From: Morinoia aosen
Taxonomy: Eukaryota; Arthropoda; Malacostraca; Amphipoda; Talitridae
Assembly: GCA_030386875.1 (NCBI GenBank)
Contig: CM059566.1
Coordinates: 41,080,068-41,144,067, forward strand
DNA: 64,000 nucleotides
Reading direction: 5' to 3'
Below are positions 14,106 to 25,698 of the stretch, piece after piece; within the stretch, counting starts at the first letter, position 1, and each line of letters starts with the position of its first letter. Under the pieces are notes generated by a model, which saw nothing but the letters and a program-made list of their open reading frames with translations, ran no database searches and was not told the origin of the DNA. The translations under genes were made by a program, and so were the position numbers.

Positions 14106-15584
14106 AAGTTGTAGGCATCTCGATGAGTTCCCTGTTAGGCCCAACATTTACCAATTTTGATAGATCTTACTTGAAAATTTTGCAGTTCTAAATTCGATTT
14201 TGAGCTAAACGCGCTGAGACGCGCAAGCTACGCTGATGGCATGTTTGCTATTTTCGGCTCTAAGACCTTTATCCGTAATTTTATTAAACAACTTCAGAAA
14301 AACTCTGAATATGAATTTGTGATTGATAAGATTACTGGGAGTTGTTTTCAGTTTCATGATGCTTGAACTTTTAATTTCATTTCTAATTTCACTTTCTGTA
14401 AAAATTGATGAAGGCTCTTACACACAGACAAGTGCATATATAGCAACAAAAAACAGTGGAGGTTCTGACGTATATCTCCTCTGATTCGTTTGTTACACTG
14501 TTACATAAAAAAATCCGCTTCATAGAGAGATGAAATATTGATCGGATAGGTACGCAACACACAACCAATTGGATCGGCTCAAACAGTTTTTTTTCTGATG
14601 CTGCACACCCTCAAAAGCTCGTTGAAAACACGATTAAAAACTCGCAAACGAAGTAGTTTAAATTAAATTCTTCATCGAGTTCTAATGAAATTATGATCTA
14701 CCTTTAAAACTTACATCAAAGCAGCAAAATATCAGAATTAATCCTAAAGCAACATCTTAAGCTTAAATCTCATGAGAAGAACACTGTTTTTGACCACTTT
14801 TTAATCCATTTAAAATGTCCTCGAGCTGTTCTATGCGATCAAATTCAAGATATAATCAAGCAATTCTACTCAATCAACATCGTGTGAACATGTGAGGATT
14901 AGATCTGTGTTTCACTTCAATAGCCCAGAGGTTAGCTGCTGAGCCACCTTTATTGGATACACAAAGAATACAAACTAAACAAGATAGAAAATATACTCCA
15001 AGACATTTCTTCTTCTCTCTTATTTCGATAGCAAATCTTCCAAGACAAATCAAGACAAAAATATGCCCCAAACAACATTCAACGTCATGATAGCAGGGTG
15101 CACTGTATGAACGTGTTACCTTTTAATCTATTCAAATACAATTTGAAATCATTCATTCCTTCTCCAACGTAATCGACCTGGGCATTGCTGAGGCCATGGA
15201 GATCGAACAACGAAACTTGGTAATAAGCTGGGAGAATATTGAGGGATTTCGTTGGTTTCTATTGTTTTGGAGAGATGCCTGTACGGTAGACTGTCAGTTA
15301 CTCTCCTTCTGTTGGCATCTGTTCTGTTGTGATGGCATTCGGAAAATGTGTCTCGCAAACTCACTCTCAATATTTGTGTTCTTAATTTTTATTGAGTGCG
15401 GCCTTTCTGGTAAATTTCCTAATTATCACTGAAATGGGCAGCTAAAAACTAGAAAAATATAATATATATATATGTATAGAACTGTGTGGGCTTTTTATTT
15501 AGGAATAGTTCAGAAAACAACTTGATAGAAAATACTTGAAATTAGTGGCACTTCATTATTTAGAATCATCGGGTTTATTTTTCT
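14106..15584. other. Unique AT-rich spacer
   Basis: There is no recognisable gene. A stretch at 15124-15432 is open in one plus frame for about 100 codons (it reads FSNVIDLGIAEAMEIEQRNL early on). The opposite strand is partly open too and no domain is visible, so I do not call it coding. Confidence 0.4.
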
Positions 15585-15840
15585 TACTGTTTGCTGAGCC
15601 AGTTATATACTAAATAGATTTTTTTTGTTTTCTGACAATATACTGTAGAGGAAACACAATTTCTTGAAGACAATACTGTTTGCTGACCTAGTAATCTACT
15701 AAATGGATTTTTTTGTTTTCTGACAATATACTGTAGAGGTAACACAATTTATACAAGACAATACTGTTTGCTGAGCCAGTAATACACTAAATGGATTTTT
15801 TTGTTTTCTGACAATATACTGCAGAGGTAACAATTTTGGG
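15585..15840. repeat. Three diverged tandem copies of a roughly 90-bp segment
   Basis: Each copy begins TACTGTTTGCTGA (15585, 15674, 15772) and contains CTAAATGGATTTTTTT or similar, TTTTCTGACAATATACTG and a final ACAATTT. Spacings are 89 and 98 bp. Confidence 0.85.
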
Positions 15841-16204
15841 AAGACTAAAGCATGATTTCGAGCTCTTCACTCTACCTATCGGAGGATAGATTTCTACGAA
15901 TGTAATTGAGCTAATTAAAGTTTAATTAACGAACATTTTCGGGCGTGGATGGATCATTTTAATGTTCATGAGAGAAAATATGGAGTTTGACGTCGATATT
16001 TGAAAACTGAAAAATGATGAAGCACTCTTCCTTTTCATAGAATGAATTTTACTGTCCTGTTAAATATTTTTTTCAATATTAAAGATATTGTTTCAATGTC
16101 ATTAAAATTGTTATTTTCTTCAAATGCATTTTCAACATTTTAGTCCCGTCAAATTTTTCACTTAACAATACTTACCTAGTGTTTAGGAGCACCAGCAGAA
16201 GGCT

Positions 16205-17745
16205 AACAGCGTTATCAACCCACAGCGTTATTACCCCACAGCGTTATCACCCCACAGCGTTATCACCCCACAGCGTTATCACCCCACAGCGTTATCACCC
16301 CACAGCGTTGTCACCCCACAGCGTTGTCACCCCACAGCGTTATCACCCCACAGCGTTATCACCCCACAGCGTTATCACCCCACAGCGTTGTCACCCCACA
16401 GCGTTGTCACCCCACAGCGTTATCACCCCACAGCGTTGTCACCCCACAGCGTTATCACCCCACAGCGTTGTCACCCAACAGCGTTATCACCCCACAGCGT
16501 TGTCACCCCACAGCGTTGTCACCCCACAGCGTTATCACCCCACAGCGTTGTCACCCCACAGCGTTATCACCCCACAGCGTTATCACCCAACAGCGTTATC
16601 ACCCCACAGCGTTATCACCCCACAGCGTTGTCACCCCACAGCGTTGTCACCCCACAGCGTTATCACCCCACAGAGTTATCACCTAACAGCGTTATCACCC
16701 CACAGCGTTATCACCCCACAGCTTTATCACCCCACAGCGTTATCACCCAACAGCGTTATCACCCCACAGCGTCATCATCCCACAGCGTTATCACCCCACA
16801 GCGTTATCACCCCACAGCGTTATCACCCAACAGCGTTATCACCCAACAGCGTTATCACCCCACAGCGTTATCACCCCACAGCGTTATCACCCCACAGCGT
16901 CATTATCCCACAGCGTTATTACCCCACAGCGTTATCACCCCACAGCGTCATTATCCCACAGCGTTATCACCCCACAGCGTTATCACCCAACAGCGTTATC
17001 ACCCCACAGCGTCATTATCCCACAGCGTTATCACCCCACAGCGTTATCACCCCACAGCGTTATCACCCCACAGCGCCATCACCCCACAGCGTTATCACCC
17101 AACAGCGTTATCACCCCACAGCGTTATCACCCCACAGCGTTATCACCCCACAGCGCCATCACCCCACAGCGTTATCACCCAACAGCGTTATCACCCCACA
17201 GCGTCATCATCCCACAGCGTTATCACCCCACAGCGTTATCACCCCACAGCGTTATCACCCCACAGCGTTATCACCCCACAGCGCCATCACCCCACAATGT
17301 TATTACCCCACACCGTTATCACCCCACAGCGTTATCACCCCACAGCGTTATCACCCCACAGCGTTATCACCCCACAGCGTTATCACCCCACAGCGCCATC
17401 ACCCCACAATGTTATTACCCCACAGCGTTATCACCCCACAGCGTTATCACCCCACAGCGTTATCACCCCACAGCGCCATCACCCCACAATGTTATCACCC
17501 CACAGCGTTATCACCCCACAGCGTTATCACCCCACAGCGCCATCACCCCACAGCGTTATTACCCCCCAGCGTTATCACCCCACAGCGCCATCACCCCACA
17601 GCGTTATCACCCCACAGCGTTATCACCCCACAGCGCCATCACCCCACAATGTTATCACCCCACAGCGTTATCACCCCACAGCGTTATCACCCCACAGCGC
17701 CATCACCCCACAGCGTTATTACCCCCCAGCGTTATTACCTCACAT
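16205..17745. repeat. 17-bp minisatellite, about 90 units
   Basis: The unit is CACAGCGTTATCACCCC. Variants are GTTGTC, GCCATC, GTCATCATCC and CAATGTTAT. Blocks with GCCATC and CAATGTTA are concentrated in the right half, showing regional amplification. Because 17 is not a multiple of three, one frame stays open for 522 codons with a 17-residue period. I treat that as a repeat translation. The sequence is unrelated to the 7-11 kb 17-mer. Confidence 0.96.
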
Positions 17746-17829
17746 AGAACGGACTCAATGTTGTTGATATCAGGCCCCAACAACAACTGGGCATTAATAT
17801 TAGACTGGATTAAGCAGCAGTCGAGGGGC

Positions 17830-18325
17830 TGTCGTGGTGCTGTGATGTATGCATGGGTGTGTCTGGCTGGTGTGGTGTGGGTGTTATGGTGGTGTAGGGG
17901 TTATGGTGGTGTAGGTGTTATGGTGGTGTAGGTGTTGTGGTGGTGAAGGTGGTGTTGTGGTGGTGAAGGTGTTTTGGTGGTAAAGGAGGTGTTGTGGTGC
18001 TGTAGGTGTTAAGGTGGTGTTGGTGTAGCGGTGTAGGTGGTGTGGTGCAAGTGTTTTGGTGTAGGTAGTGTGGTGCAGGTGCTGTGGTTTAGGTGTAGTG
18101 GTTAATGTGTGGTGGTGTAGGTGTTGTGGTGAAGGTGTAGTGGTGTATGTGTGGTGGTAAAGGTGTTATGGTGTAGATGTTGTGGTGTAGGTAGTGTGGA
18201 GTAGGCACTAAAGTGTAGGTGTTGTGGTGAAAGAGGTGTTGTGGTGGTGTGGGACGTGCTGTGGTGCAGCAGGTGTATTGTGGTGTAGCAGGTGGTATTG
18301 TGGTGTAGCATGTGGTATTGTGGTG
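17830..18325. repeat. Degenerate G/T-rich minisatellite
   Basis: Irregular repeats of GGTGTAGGTGTTGTGGTG-like words with strong strand asymmetry, G and T on the plus strand. Unit length drifts and no exact period holds. The reverse-strand open frames rich in H, T and P are translation artefacts. Confidence 0.85.
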
Positions 18326-19574
18326 CAATCTAACATCACCCAATGCATTTCCTAAACATCTCATCCTTTTCGTCTCTGCAATAACCCTCCAGTAAGTTCT
18401 GTAAGAATTTAAACTCCCTATATTGGCAGGTTGAATTATCGAAAGCTGATGTGAGACAAACCGTAAAGCCCAATGCTCTCACATTCATTTCATTTAAATA
18501 TTATTTATCCAGAAAATTATGCATTCGTAGTTCATCGAATTGCCTCTTGAGCGCCATTTACTCAGTCAAGACGTAGTCAAGATGGTCAAGACTTAGCGTC
18601 ATGCCTAATGCTTCATTTACTTCGTGAAAATCCAAGCCTAGTGTCATCACCAAAGTGCCATTTACTTCGTGATAGTCATTTACTTAGTAATATGAATACC
18701 TGTTCACACTCACTAGCATGCAGGAACTTCTCAGTTTTCTGCAGCAAAATTCCCGGCGATGGGAGCGTCTTACCAGCGCAGAATCCTCGTTAGCCGACGG
18801 CCCAGAAGTCCTTTCTTCCTCGTTTTATTTTGCTTCCTCATTTTATTTTGCTTCCTTATCGCTCGATAACACGACACTGCCCCGCTGCGACTTCTTGCAA
18901 GTACAGCGCCTTTTCTGTTCATTGAGGCCTCAGTATTTTTCTTGCCCTTTGCAGACAACTGCACGAATGTGCTAGTGCTGAGCCTGTATTGAAAAACTGT
19001 AATGTGGCTCTGTGGCTCAACGAAATTACCCTCTACCTGTTTCACAAAGGCTTCGATTTTTTGTTTTGTTTTGTCTAAAAGAATACGTGTTTTGTCTAAA
19101 AGTATATGTTTTGTCTAAAAGAATACGCGAAAAGAATATATTTTTCTGTGTTTAAAGGAAAATTCATATCACTGTTTGCACTTCGTCGGTAGTTTTGTTT
19201 TATTTTATCCGCTATGCTGAAGAAAAACATTTAGCTAAAGAAAGTCTCCTCGAAAGCATACATCGCTCAGCTTTGAAAAAACTCAAAGTAAGCGTTAAGC
19301 CTGAGCCAAATTTTCACACAGGGTATTATGAAACACAGCATTTAATTAAGCGGACAGAAAGTACATCTTAGTATCTGCATCATGTAAAACAGCATGATAT
19401 CTGGTGCAAACAGACTCGCAGAGGCATCAGCGTAAGGGCATTTTAGGAGTAGTTATTACCAGCACAATCATGGGTGAATTAAAATGGGCTTTTGTCATGA
19501 AGTGCATCTCAGGTATGTGACTATGTCTGTGTGACTTTTCATATCTCTGCTTACCTTGCCTGTAAGAGAATCAT
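18326..19574. other. Unique spacer with two small tandem repeats
   Basis: At about 18815-18860 a TTTATTTTGCTTCCTC word is duplicated. At 19060-19135 TTTTGTCTAAAAG(A/T)ATA is repeated three to four times. No gene is recognised. Confidence 0.55.
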
Positions 19575-20685
19575 AGATTTGTACACCTCTCTGTCTGTAC
19601 CAGGCATGTAAAGGTAGGTCTGTACACCTCTCTGTCTGTACCAGGCATGTAGAGGTAGGTCTGTACACCTCTCTGTCTGTACCAGGCATGTAGAGGTAGA
19701 TCTGTACACCTCTCTGTCTGTACCAGGCATGTAGAGGTAGGTCTGTACACCCCTCTGTCTGTACCAGGCATGTAGAGGTAGGTATGTATACCTCTCTGTC
19801 TGTACCAGGCATGTAGAGGTAGATCTGTACACCTCTGTCTGTACCAGACATGTAGAGGTAGGTCTGTACACACCTCTGTCTGTACCAGGCATGTAGAGGT
19901 AGGTCTGTACACCCCTCTCCTCTATCTGTACCAGGCATGTAGAGGTAGGTCTGTATACCTCTCTGTCTGTACCAGGCATGTAGAGGTAGGTCTGTATACC
20001 TCTCTGTCTGTACCAGGCATGTAGAGGTAGATCTGTACACCTCTCTATCTGTACCAGGCATGTAGAGGTAGGTCTGTACACCTCTCTGTCTGTACCAGGC
20101 ATGTAAAGGTAGTTCTGTACACCTCTCTGTCTGTACCAGGCATGTAGAGGTAGGTCTGTACACCTCTCTGTCTGTACCAGGCATGTAGAGGTAGGTCTGT
20201 ACCAGGCATGTAGAGGTAGGTCTGTACACCTCTCTGTCTGTACCAGGCATGTAGAGGTAGGTCTGTACACCTCTCTGTCTGTACCAGGCATGTAGAGGTA
20301 GGTCTGTATACCTCTCTGTCTGTACCAGGCATGTAGAGGTAGGTCTGTACACCTCTCTGTCTGTACCAGGCATGTAGAGGTAGGTCTGTACCAGGCATGT
20401 AGAGGTAGGTCTGTACACCTCTCTGTCTGTACCAGGCATGTAGAGGTAGGTCTGTACACCTCTCTGTCTGTACCAGGCATGTAGAGGTAGGTCTGTACCA
20501 GGCATGTAGAGGTAGGTCTGTACACCTCTCTGTCTGTACCAGGCATGTAGAGGTAGGTCTGTACACCTCTCTGTCTGTACCAGGCATGTAGAGGTAGGTC
20601 TGTACACCTCTCTGTCTGTACCAGGCATGTAGAGGTAGGTCTGTACACCTCTCTGTCTGTACCAGACATGTAGAGGCAGGTTTGC
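19575..20685. repeat. 41-bp minisatellite with 25-bp deletion units
   Basis: The unit joins CTGTACACCTCTCTGT and CTGTACCAGGCATGTAG plus AGGTAGGT. Short units of 25 bp (junctions near 20196, 20385 and 20491) lack exactly 16 bp. The missing piece is bounded by two CTGTAC words, which points to deletion by slippage between direct repeats. The spacing between the first two short units (189 bp) equals four long plus one short unit, so the deleted form was later amplified as part of a larger block. Open frames here are artefacts. Confidence 0.96.
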
Positions 20686-22784
20686 TTTTGAAAAAGAAGT
20701 AAATTTTCACTTTGACTCTGCTCTCGTAACAAATTATTTTTTAGGAACAGCTTCCTACGTTTTGCATGCATTTAAACAAAATTTACTTCCACAACTTATG
20801 TATTCTTCAAATTGCATCGTGAATACGCGTAATTTTGGGGGGCTTTAGAAAAAAGACGTCACTGTAAATATCAACACCTACAGTGTCCGGCAAAACGATG
20901 CAGTAGTCTAAAATGTTAATATAGAGAAATTCATAACGAAACATTCTTTCAAATTCATTCATTCAAGAAATCCATGCAAACATATCATTGCAAGTACCTT
21001 GAATTTATTTTAATTTATAGCCACAATTTGTTGATAAATTGAAACTTGCCGCTATGTTTTCAGTCATCTTCCTTTCAGCACCACGAAGAAGAGTTAAAAG
21101 TTTCTTGTGATTTTTGTTGAAGTGTTTTTTACAGAACGGTGTGTACATTCACTGTATTGACACTAAGTTCCCTCCGAAGACCGTCTACCGACGGTAACTC
21201 TGGCTACTGCCTCAAGTGCGTTTAACAATCGAAATTAATTCGTTTGAACAGGAATTACAAGGAATTTTTCACATTTTATCACAAAAAGAACATCATGTCT
21301 CTCAACCAAGAGACGTCGGGTGTTCCCTACGTTCGCCCGATTCAACAGTCAGGGTGGCGTTTCCTGGTGGGGAACCTCACAACACAAATGTACCATCTGC
21401 CGATAAATATCAAAGAACTAGAAGCAACAATTTAGTGTAATTTCATGCGGGCATTATTCAAATAACTTCAGTGAACATCCGATATAGATTTTTCAAAACT
21501 GTGTTGCTATTCAAAGAAGCTACCGATAAGATATAATTTTCAGAAACTTTCAAAAAACTTTGTTCAATGTGCTTTACAGCAGTGCAAAATTTTCTACTAC
21601 CATAATAAGTTCTTTTTTTATGGCCTTCCAAATTTACTGCATCCTTTTCCCCACACCATGGATTTAAATTTAGTCGTTTAATTTATTTCAAATCTTTGGT
21701 AGTGTCTCTATTAAAGTTTTCCACGTGAATTTCTAGGCAAGTATCTTCACATACGCCATTTTCCAGGTAACTTTAGAATTCGAACAGCAGTGGTACAAAT
21801 GTCAAGTCGGACGGAGCAATTCTCTGAAGGACCAGTGATCTTGCAAGGGAATTCATTATCTTGCTAAACTTGACACATCGGATCAGGGGATCTCATGAAA
21901 CAAATGATGGGCGTACAAGAAGCCACACCCAACACCCAACAAACTACCGCACGGATCATCATTTGAAATCCAAGTCTAGTGTATTTCACACTTTCAGTCT
22001 AGTATATGTGTGTGAAGCTTTCAATACAGCCCCAGCAATTGCAAGAAAATTGATTAATCACATAACTTTTGCCGTGGGTATGTTCTGTAAGATCCTGGAT
22101 GCGAGGTCGTGAATTAAAATATACATACGCACATAGTGTCGCAGTCATCCCTATTTTCAAGCATTTTATTCTTTCAAAACTTACACCGAAGTTGCAAAAT
22201 GCGGTTTGAAGAGTCTTCTTAACCTTATTTGGTGTCTCATTTTCCTCACATTTTTTGTGCTTAAAATCGTTCATTTTGTGTGACGTTAAATGTGCTTGAA
22301 ATTGAACCGCGTCCACCGTTCACAGCACCATCACATGCTGCCAACTTCCATAGTTACGCTCCCCAATCGACATCAAATTTCTTCCAATCAACTCGCACAC
22401 GCCATCACATCAAGCTCTATCCGATGATATTTGGTGAGAGCACACCAATTACAAAACGCCTTCATTTCGGTCAAATCGGAGCAGTCACTCTCCATTGGTT
22501 TCTTATTGTTTCCCCCACGGAGTCTGGTGTCAATTGTGTCAGCGAGGCCATTGCTGACGCTTTGTTTGAAGCCAATTTGCGTGAAGAGCCCTTCATTCAG
22601 GCCGTTCCTCTTTAGCTATGCCCTTTGATGTGCCCGTGTCACTCCAGCTCGCAGGGCAGTTCTAACTGGCGGCAAACACACGGCATAGAACACCTGTGCG
22701 CTTCGATCGCGGCTCCTGCCTCTCCAGCGCAAACACAACGATGAAATGAAGTGGCGGCCCCGATACTTTATTAATAGGTCAGAT
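20686..22784. other. Unique spacer, GC-richer near 22.3-22.75 kb
   Basis: No gene is recognised. The stretch 22300-22750 is richer in GC and CpG than its surroundings and is open for 111 codons on the plus strand (22280-22615) without a recognisable domain. It could be conserved non-coding DNA or a fragment of a mobile element. Confidence 0.4.
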
Positions 22785-23200
22785 TGAAGTGTGTTTGAGC
22801 GATGTGTTGAACTTATGGAAATGTTTAAGTGTGTTCGTGCGATGTGTTGAAGTTATGGAAATGTTCAAGTGTGTTCATGCGATGTGTTGAAGTTATGGAA
22901 ATGTTTACGTGTGTTCATGCGATGTGTTGAAGTTATGGAAATGTTTAAGTGTGTTCATGCGATGTGTTGAAGTTATGGAAATGTTTAAGTGTGTTCATGC
23001 GATGTGTTGAAGTAATGAAAATGTTTTGTTGTGTACTAGGCTTTTTTTGGTGTAGTGTTTGCTTTCTTAAAGTGAATTTTGAAATCATTGAATTTTATTA
23101 AATGTTGAAGTAAGTTCATTCGATGTGTTGAAGTAATGAAAATATTTTATTGTGTACTAGGCTTTTTATGATATAATGTTAGGGGCGGAGTTTAGAAAGT
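22785..23200. repeat. 40-bp minisatellite, about 6 clear units plus degenerate copies
   Basis: The unit joins GTGTGTTCATGCGATGTGTT and GAAGTTATGGAAATGTTTAA. Clear units run to about 23030. At 23100-23200 two much degraded versions follow, sharing CGATGTGTTGAAGTAATGAA and TTGTGTACTAGGCTTTTT. Confidence 0.9.
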
Positions 23201-23762
23201 GTGTTTGCGTATAGTGAATATTGAAATAATTGTGTTTTGTTGAATTGTCGAATTCAAAGATGAAGTCTAAGTACCAAGTGAGAGTTCAACCTTCATGCCA
23301 GTATGAAATATGTTTGTGGAGAAAATAAGCTCGCTTCTTTAAAGATTCTTCAACTTCAAAACTAGGTGGAACTACAGCTGGAAACATAATTAAATGATAA
23401 CTGTTAATTACAAATAGCACAGTAAAAATTACTCATAGCTCTTAAGTCTAATATATAAAGACAGCAGTAGACTTATATAAAATGCAGCCTTAATAGTTTT
23501 TAAATCCTTATTATATAAAAACTTTATAAAATAATGTACACTTCTTGGTGACTTAAAAAAATGAAAACTGCATATATAACCGAACAAATGAATGTCACCA
23601 TCGTTGTCTGACTAACTCTTCCCCTCAAATAAATACGTCATTTTTGCCTTCAACTAATAATTGTTACACATCATTTCTTAGAGTCGTGAAAATTAAAAGT
23701 TCCACCAGTTGGGAAGCCCTTTATTCTAACAAGTAGGAATGTGTGTCTGTGTTAGGTTGTCT

Positions 23763-24040
23763 AGGTCACGGTAGAGGAAACGAGGTAGAGTCCTTTCTAT
23801 GGGGTGAAAATACGCCTCCTCTTGTTCGGATAGCCAGCAGAACGTTTTTTCAAACAAACTTCATGACGTCACCATTGCGACATGTCGTTAGGCCAATAGT
23901 GGTGCCAGACTAGGGGCTAGCAGTGTTGCCAGATGCGACATGAGTGTTTCTATTGGTTCATTGCCATGACGTCCCGATTTCCGCACGGTCGGTAAAAAAA
24001 AGACTGGTTTGACCCTACCTTGTTTCCTCTACCTTGATCT
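23763..24040. mobile_element. MITE-like element with about 30-bp terminal inverted repeats
   Basis: The left terminus 23763-23792 (AGGTCACGGTAGAGGAAACG...) matches the reverse complement of 24011-24040 at about 26 of 30 positions. The interior has no coding capacity and includes GTGTTGCCAGA and two TGACGTC words. Its length of 278 bp and structure fit a non-autonomous DNA transposon. I could not identify a target-site duplication, so the superfamily is open. Confidence 0.6.
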
Positions 24041-24663
24041 TGGTGTGCCAGAAAGGCTCAAGGAATCTTTTAGTTGATTGGACGCCTCTCAGAGTCTTGG
24101 ATGGTTGCCATACAAGCCAAAGCCCCCAAATAAGATCATGGACTACAATGAGGGCGCTATCTTAACGCAACACCTGTCAATCAGCTCGACGCAACCACAG
24201 TCATTCAGCGCAAAATCCATCTTTGTAGACACGCCAATCCGTCAAACTCTGGTCCGTATAGTCTGCAGGAACTGAGAGTTTCGAATGAATGAGAAGATGT
24301 AATGTTTATTTAGTTTTTTGACTTCTTACGAACGTTTATGGCAATCCAGAATATAGCATTCATTTGCGTTTGCGTATCATACGCTTCATGTAAAAAATAC
24401 CAAGCAGGTTTTCTACTAAGTCGCCTGTGAAGTATAAGAACATGACGTCACAAGTTAGAATAAATTTTATATTTGTTTTGTGTAACGATGATGTGAGAGA
24501 TTCCCTATGTACTTCACGCTGATCTTTTAAAAATGAGTGCCGGTAAATCTCATGCAGTAAGCTGTGAAGAAACTAAGCAAGTCTGTGTTTTGATTGGTAC
24601 ACAAATTCACACAAAATTTAAAGCAGTGTAAATTCTGAAAAATTTGATCACTTTTATAACAAA

Positions 24664-25222
24664 AATGGGTAAATCTGAAGGAGATGACAGTTGTCGATTT
24701 TGCAAATTGTAATGGCTAAACATGGTTAATGACACCAAAATAAACAAGTTTTCTTCTATGCACTTTTCGTCTCAAGTGAGTATTTTATTAGTTATAGCGG
24801 GCGGTAAATGACTTACCGCAACTCCAGTCTTTGAAGCGGAAAGAAATTCCTTGATCGAGTTGTATGGCAAAACTGCAATGGCGTCTCGCTTCCAGCGCTC
24901 TGTCTTGAAAGACGAAACCAAACCTACCGCTATACCTCGTTAAATACTCATTTGACGAAAAAAGTGTATAGAAGAAAAGTTGTTTATTTCGATGTTATTA
25001 CCATGTTTCAAGCAACAAAAATTCGAAAATCGATGAGTAGTTGTTTATTCGAGCGCATTCGTCATCAATGACGAAACTAAACTTACCGCTATAAATCGTA
25101 AAATACTCATTTGAGACGAAAAGTGCATAGAAGAAAACTTGTTTATTTAGATTCAATTAATAAGGTTCAGGCACCAAAAAGTGGAAAATCGACAACTGTC
25201 ATCTCCTTCAGATTTACCCAAA
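24664..25222. mobile_element. Foldback element with inverted arms of about 140 bp
   Basis: The segment 24664-24806 (containing CTTCTATGCACTTTTCGTCT and GGAGATGACAGTTGTCGATTTT) is the inverse of 25075-25222. A third copy lies at about 24932-25040 on the minus strand and a fourth at about 25565-25690 on the plus strand. Between the arms a minus-strand frame stays open for about 56 codons (24774-24945), including ERWKRDAIAVLPYNSIKEFL. I do not recognise it. The unit is probably a mobile element remnant. Confidence 0.6.
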
Positions 25223-25564
25223 AATGTTGCAAAGTTCAGCTCCTTTTTAGTGAGAAATCATGACATTTCCGAATTATCATAAAACATTGAATGACAATGG
25301 GTAAAGCAAGCATCAGCAGCAAAGTTAAAAAAATGTAATTTAAATTCAGTTGGTTTAAGGAACAAGTAGTTATCTATTGACTATTGGTTATACCAGTGGT
25401 CCGTTGTTCAGATTAGGTCCTCTCTTAAAAAGGAGTTGAGATTCTAAAATCCTGTCATCACTTAAAACTTTAGTTGAATGTAAAATTTTAAAATCAGTTG
25501 TAGAGATAGGAACATCGTATCTTTCACACGCCAGAACTTTCGGTAAATGTGTAGCGTTGGTCAG

Positions 25565-25698
25565 TAATCGATTTTCCACTTTTCAGTGCCTATAAATAGG
25601 TAATTTGATCTAAATAAACAATTTCTCTTCTATGCACTTTCCGTCGGAAATGAGTATTTAACGAGTTATGGCGGTAGGTTTAGTTTCGTTTTTGATGA
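25565..25698 (+). repeat. Fourth copy of the 24.7-kb foldback module
   Basis: Contains CGATTTTCCACTTTTCAGTG, CTTCTATGCACTTTCCGTC and GAGTATTTAACGAGTTATGG in the same order as the arm at 24664-24806, and abuts the next inverted-repeat element. Confidence 0.55.

Noticed and set aside
16163..16190. GTAAGTATT splice donor on the minus strand at the edge of the 17-bp array
   Set aside because: The supposed exon would lie within the minisatellite and has no acceptor, so it is probably chance.
16179..17767. 522- and 459-codon open frames rich in HPTALSPHSVITPQRY-like periods
   Set aside because: They are translations of a 17-bp tandem repeat. Overlapping frames are open with the same period, and variants do not respect codon positions.
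19495..20771. 406- and 377-codon minus-strand open frames with TDREVYRPTSTCLVQ repeats
   Set aside because: 41- and 25-bp unit lengths shift frame every unit, and three frames are open at once. This is a repeat, not a protein.
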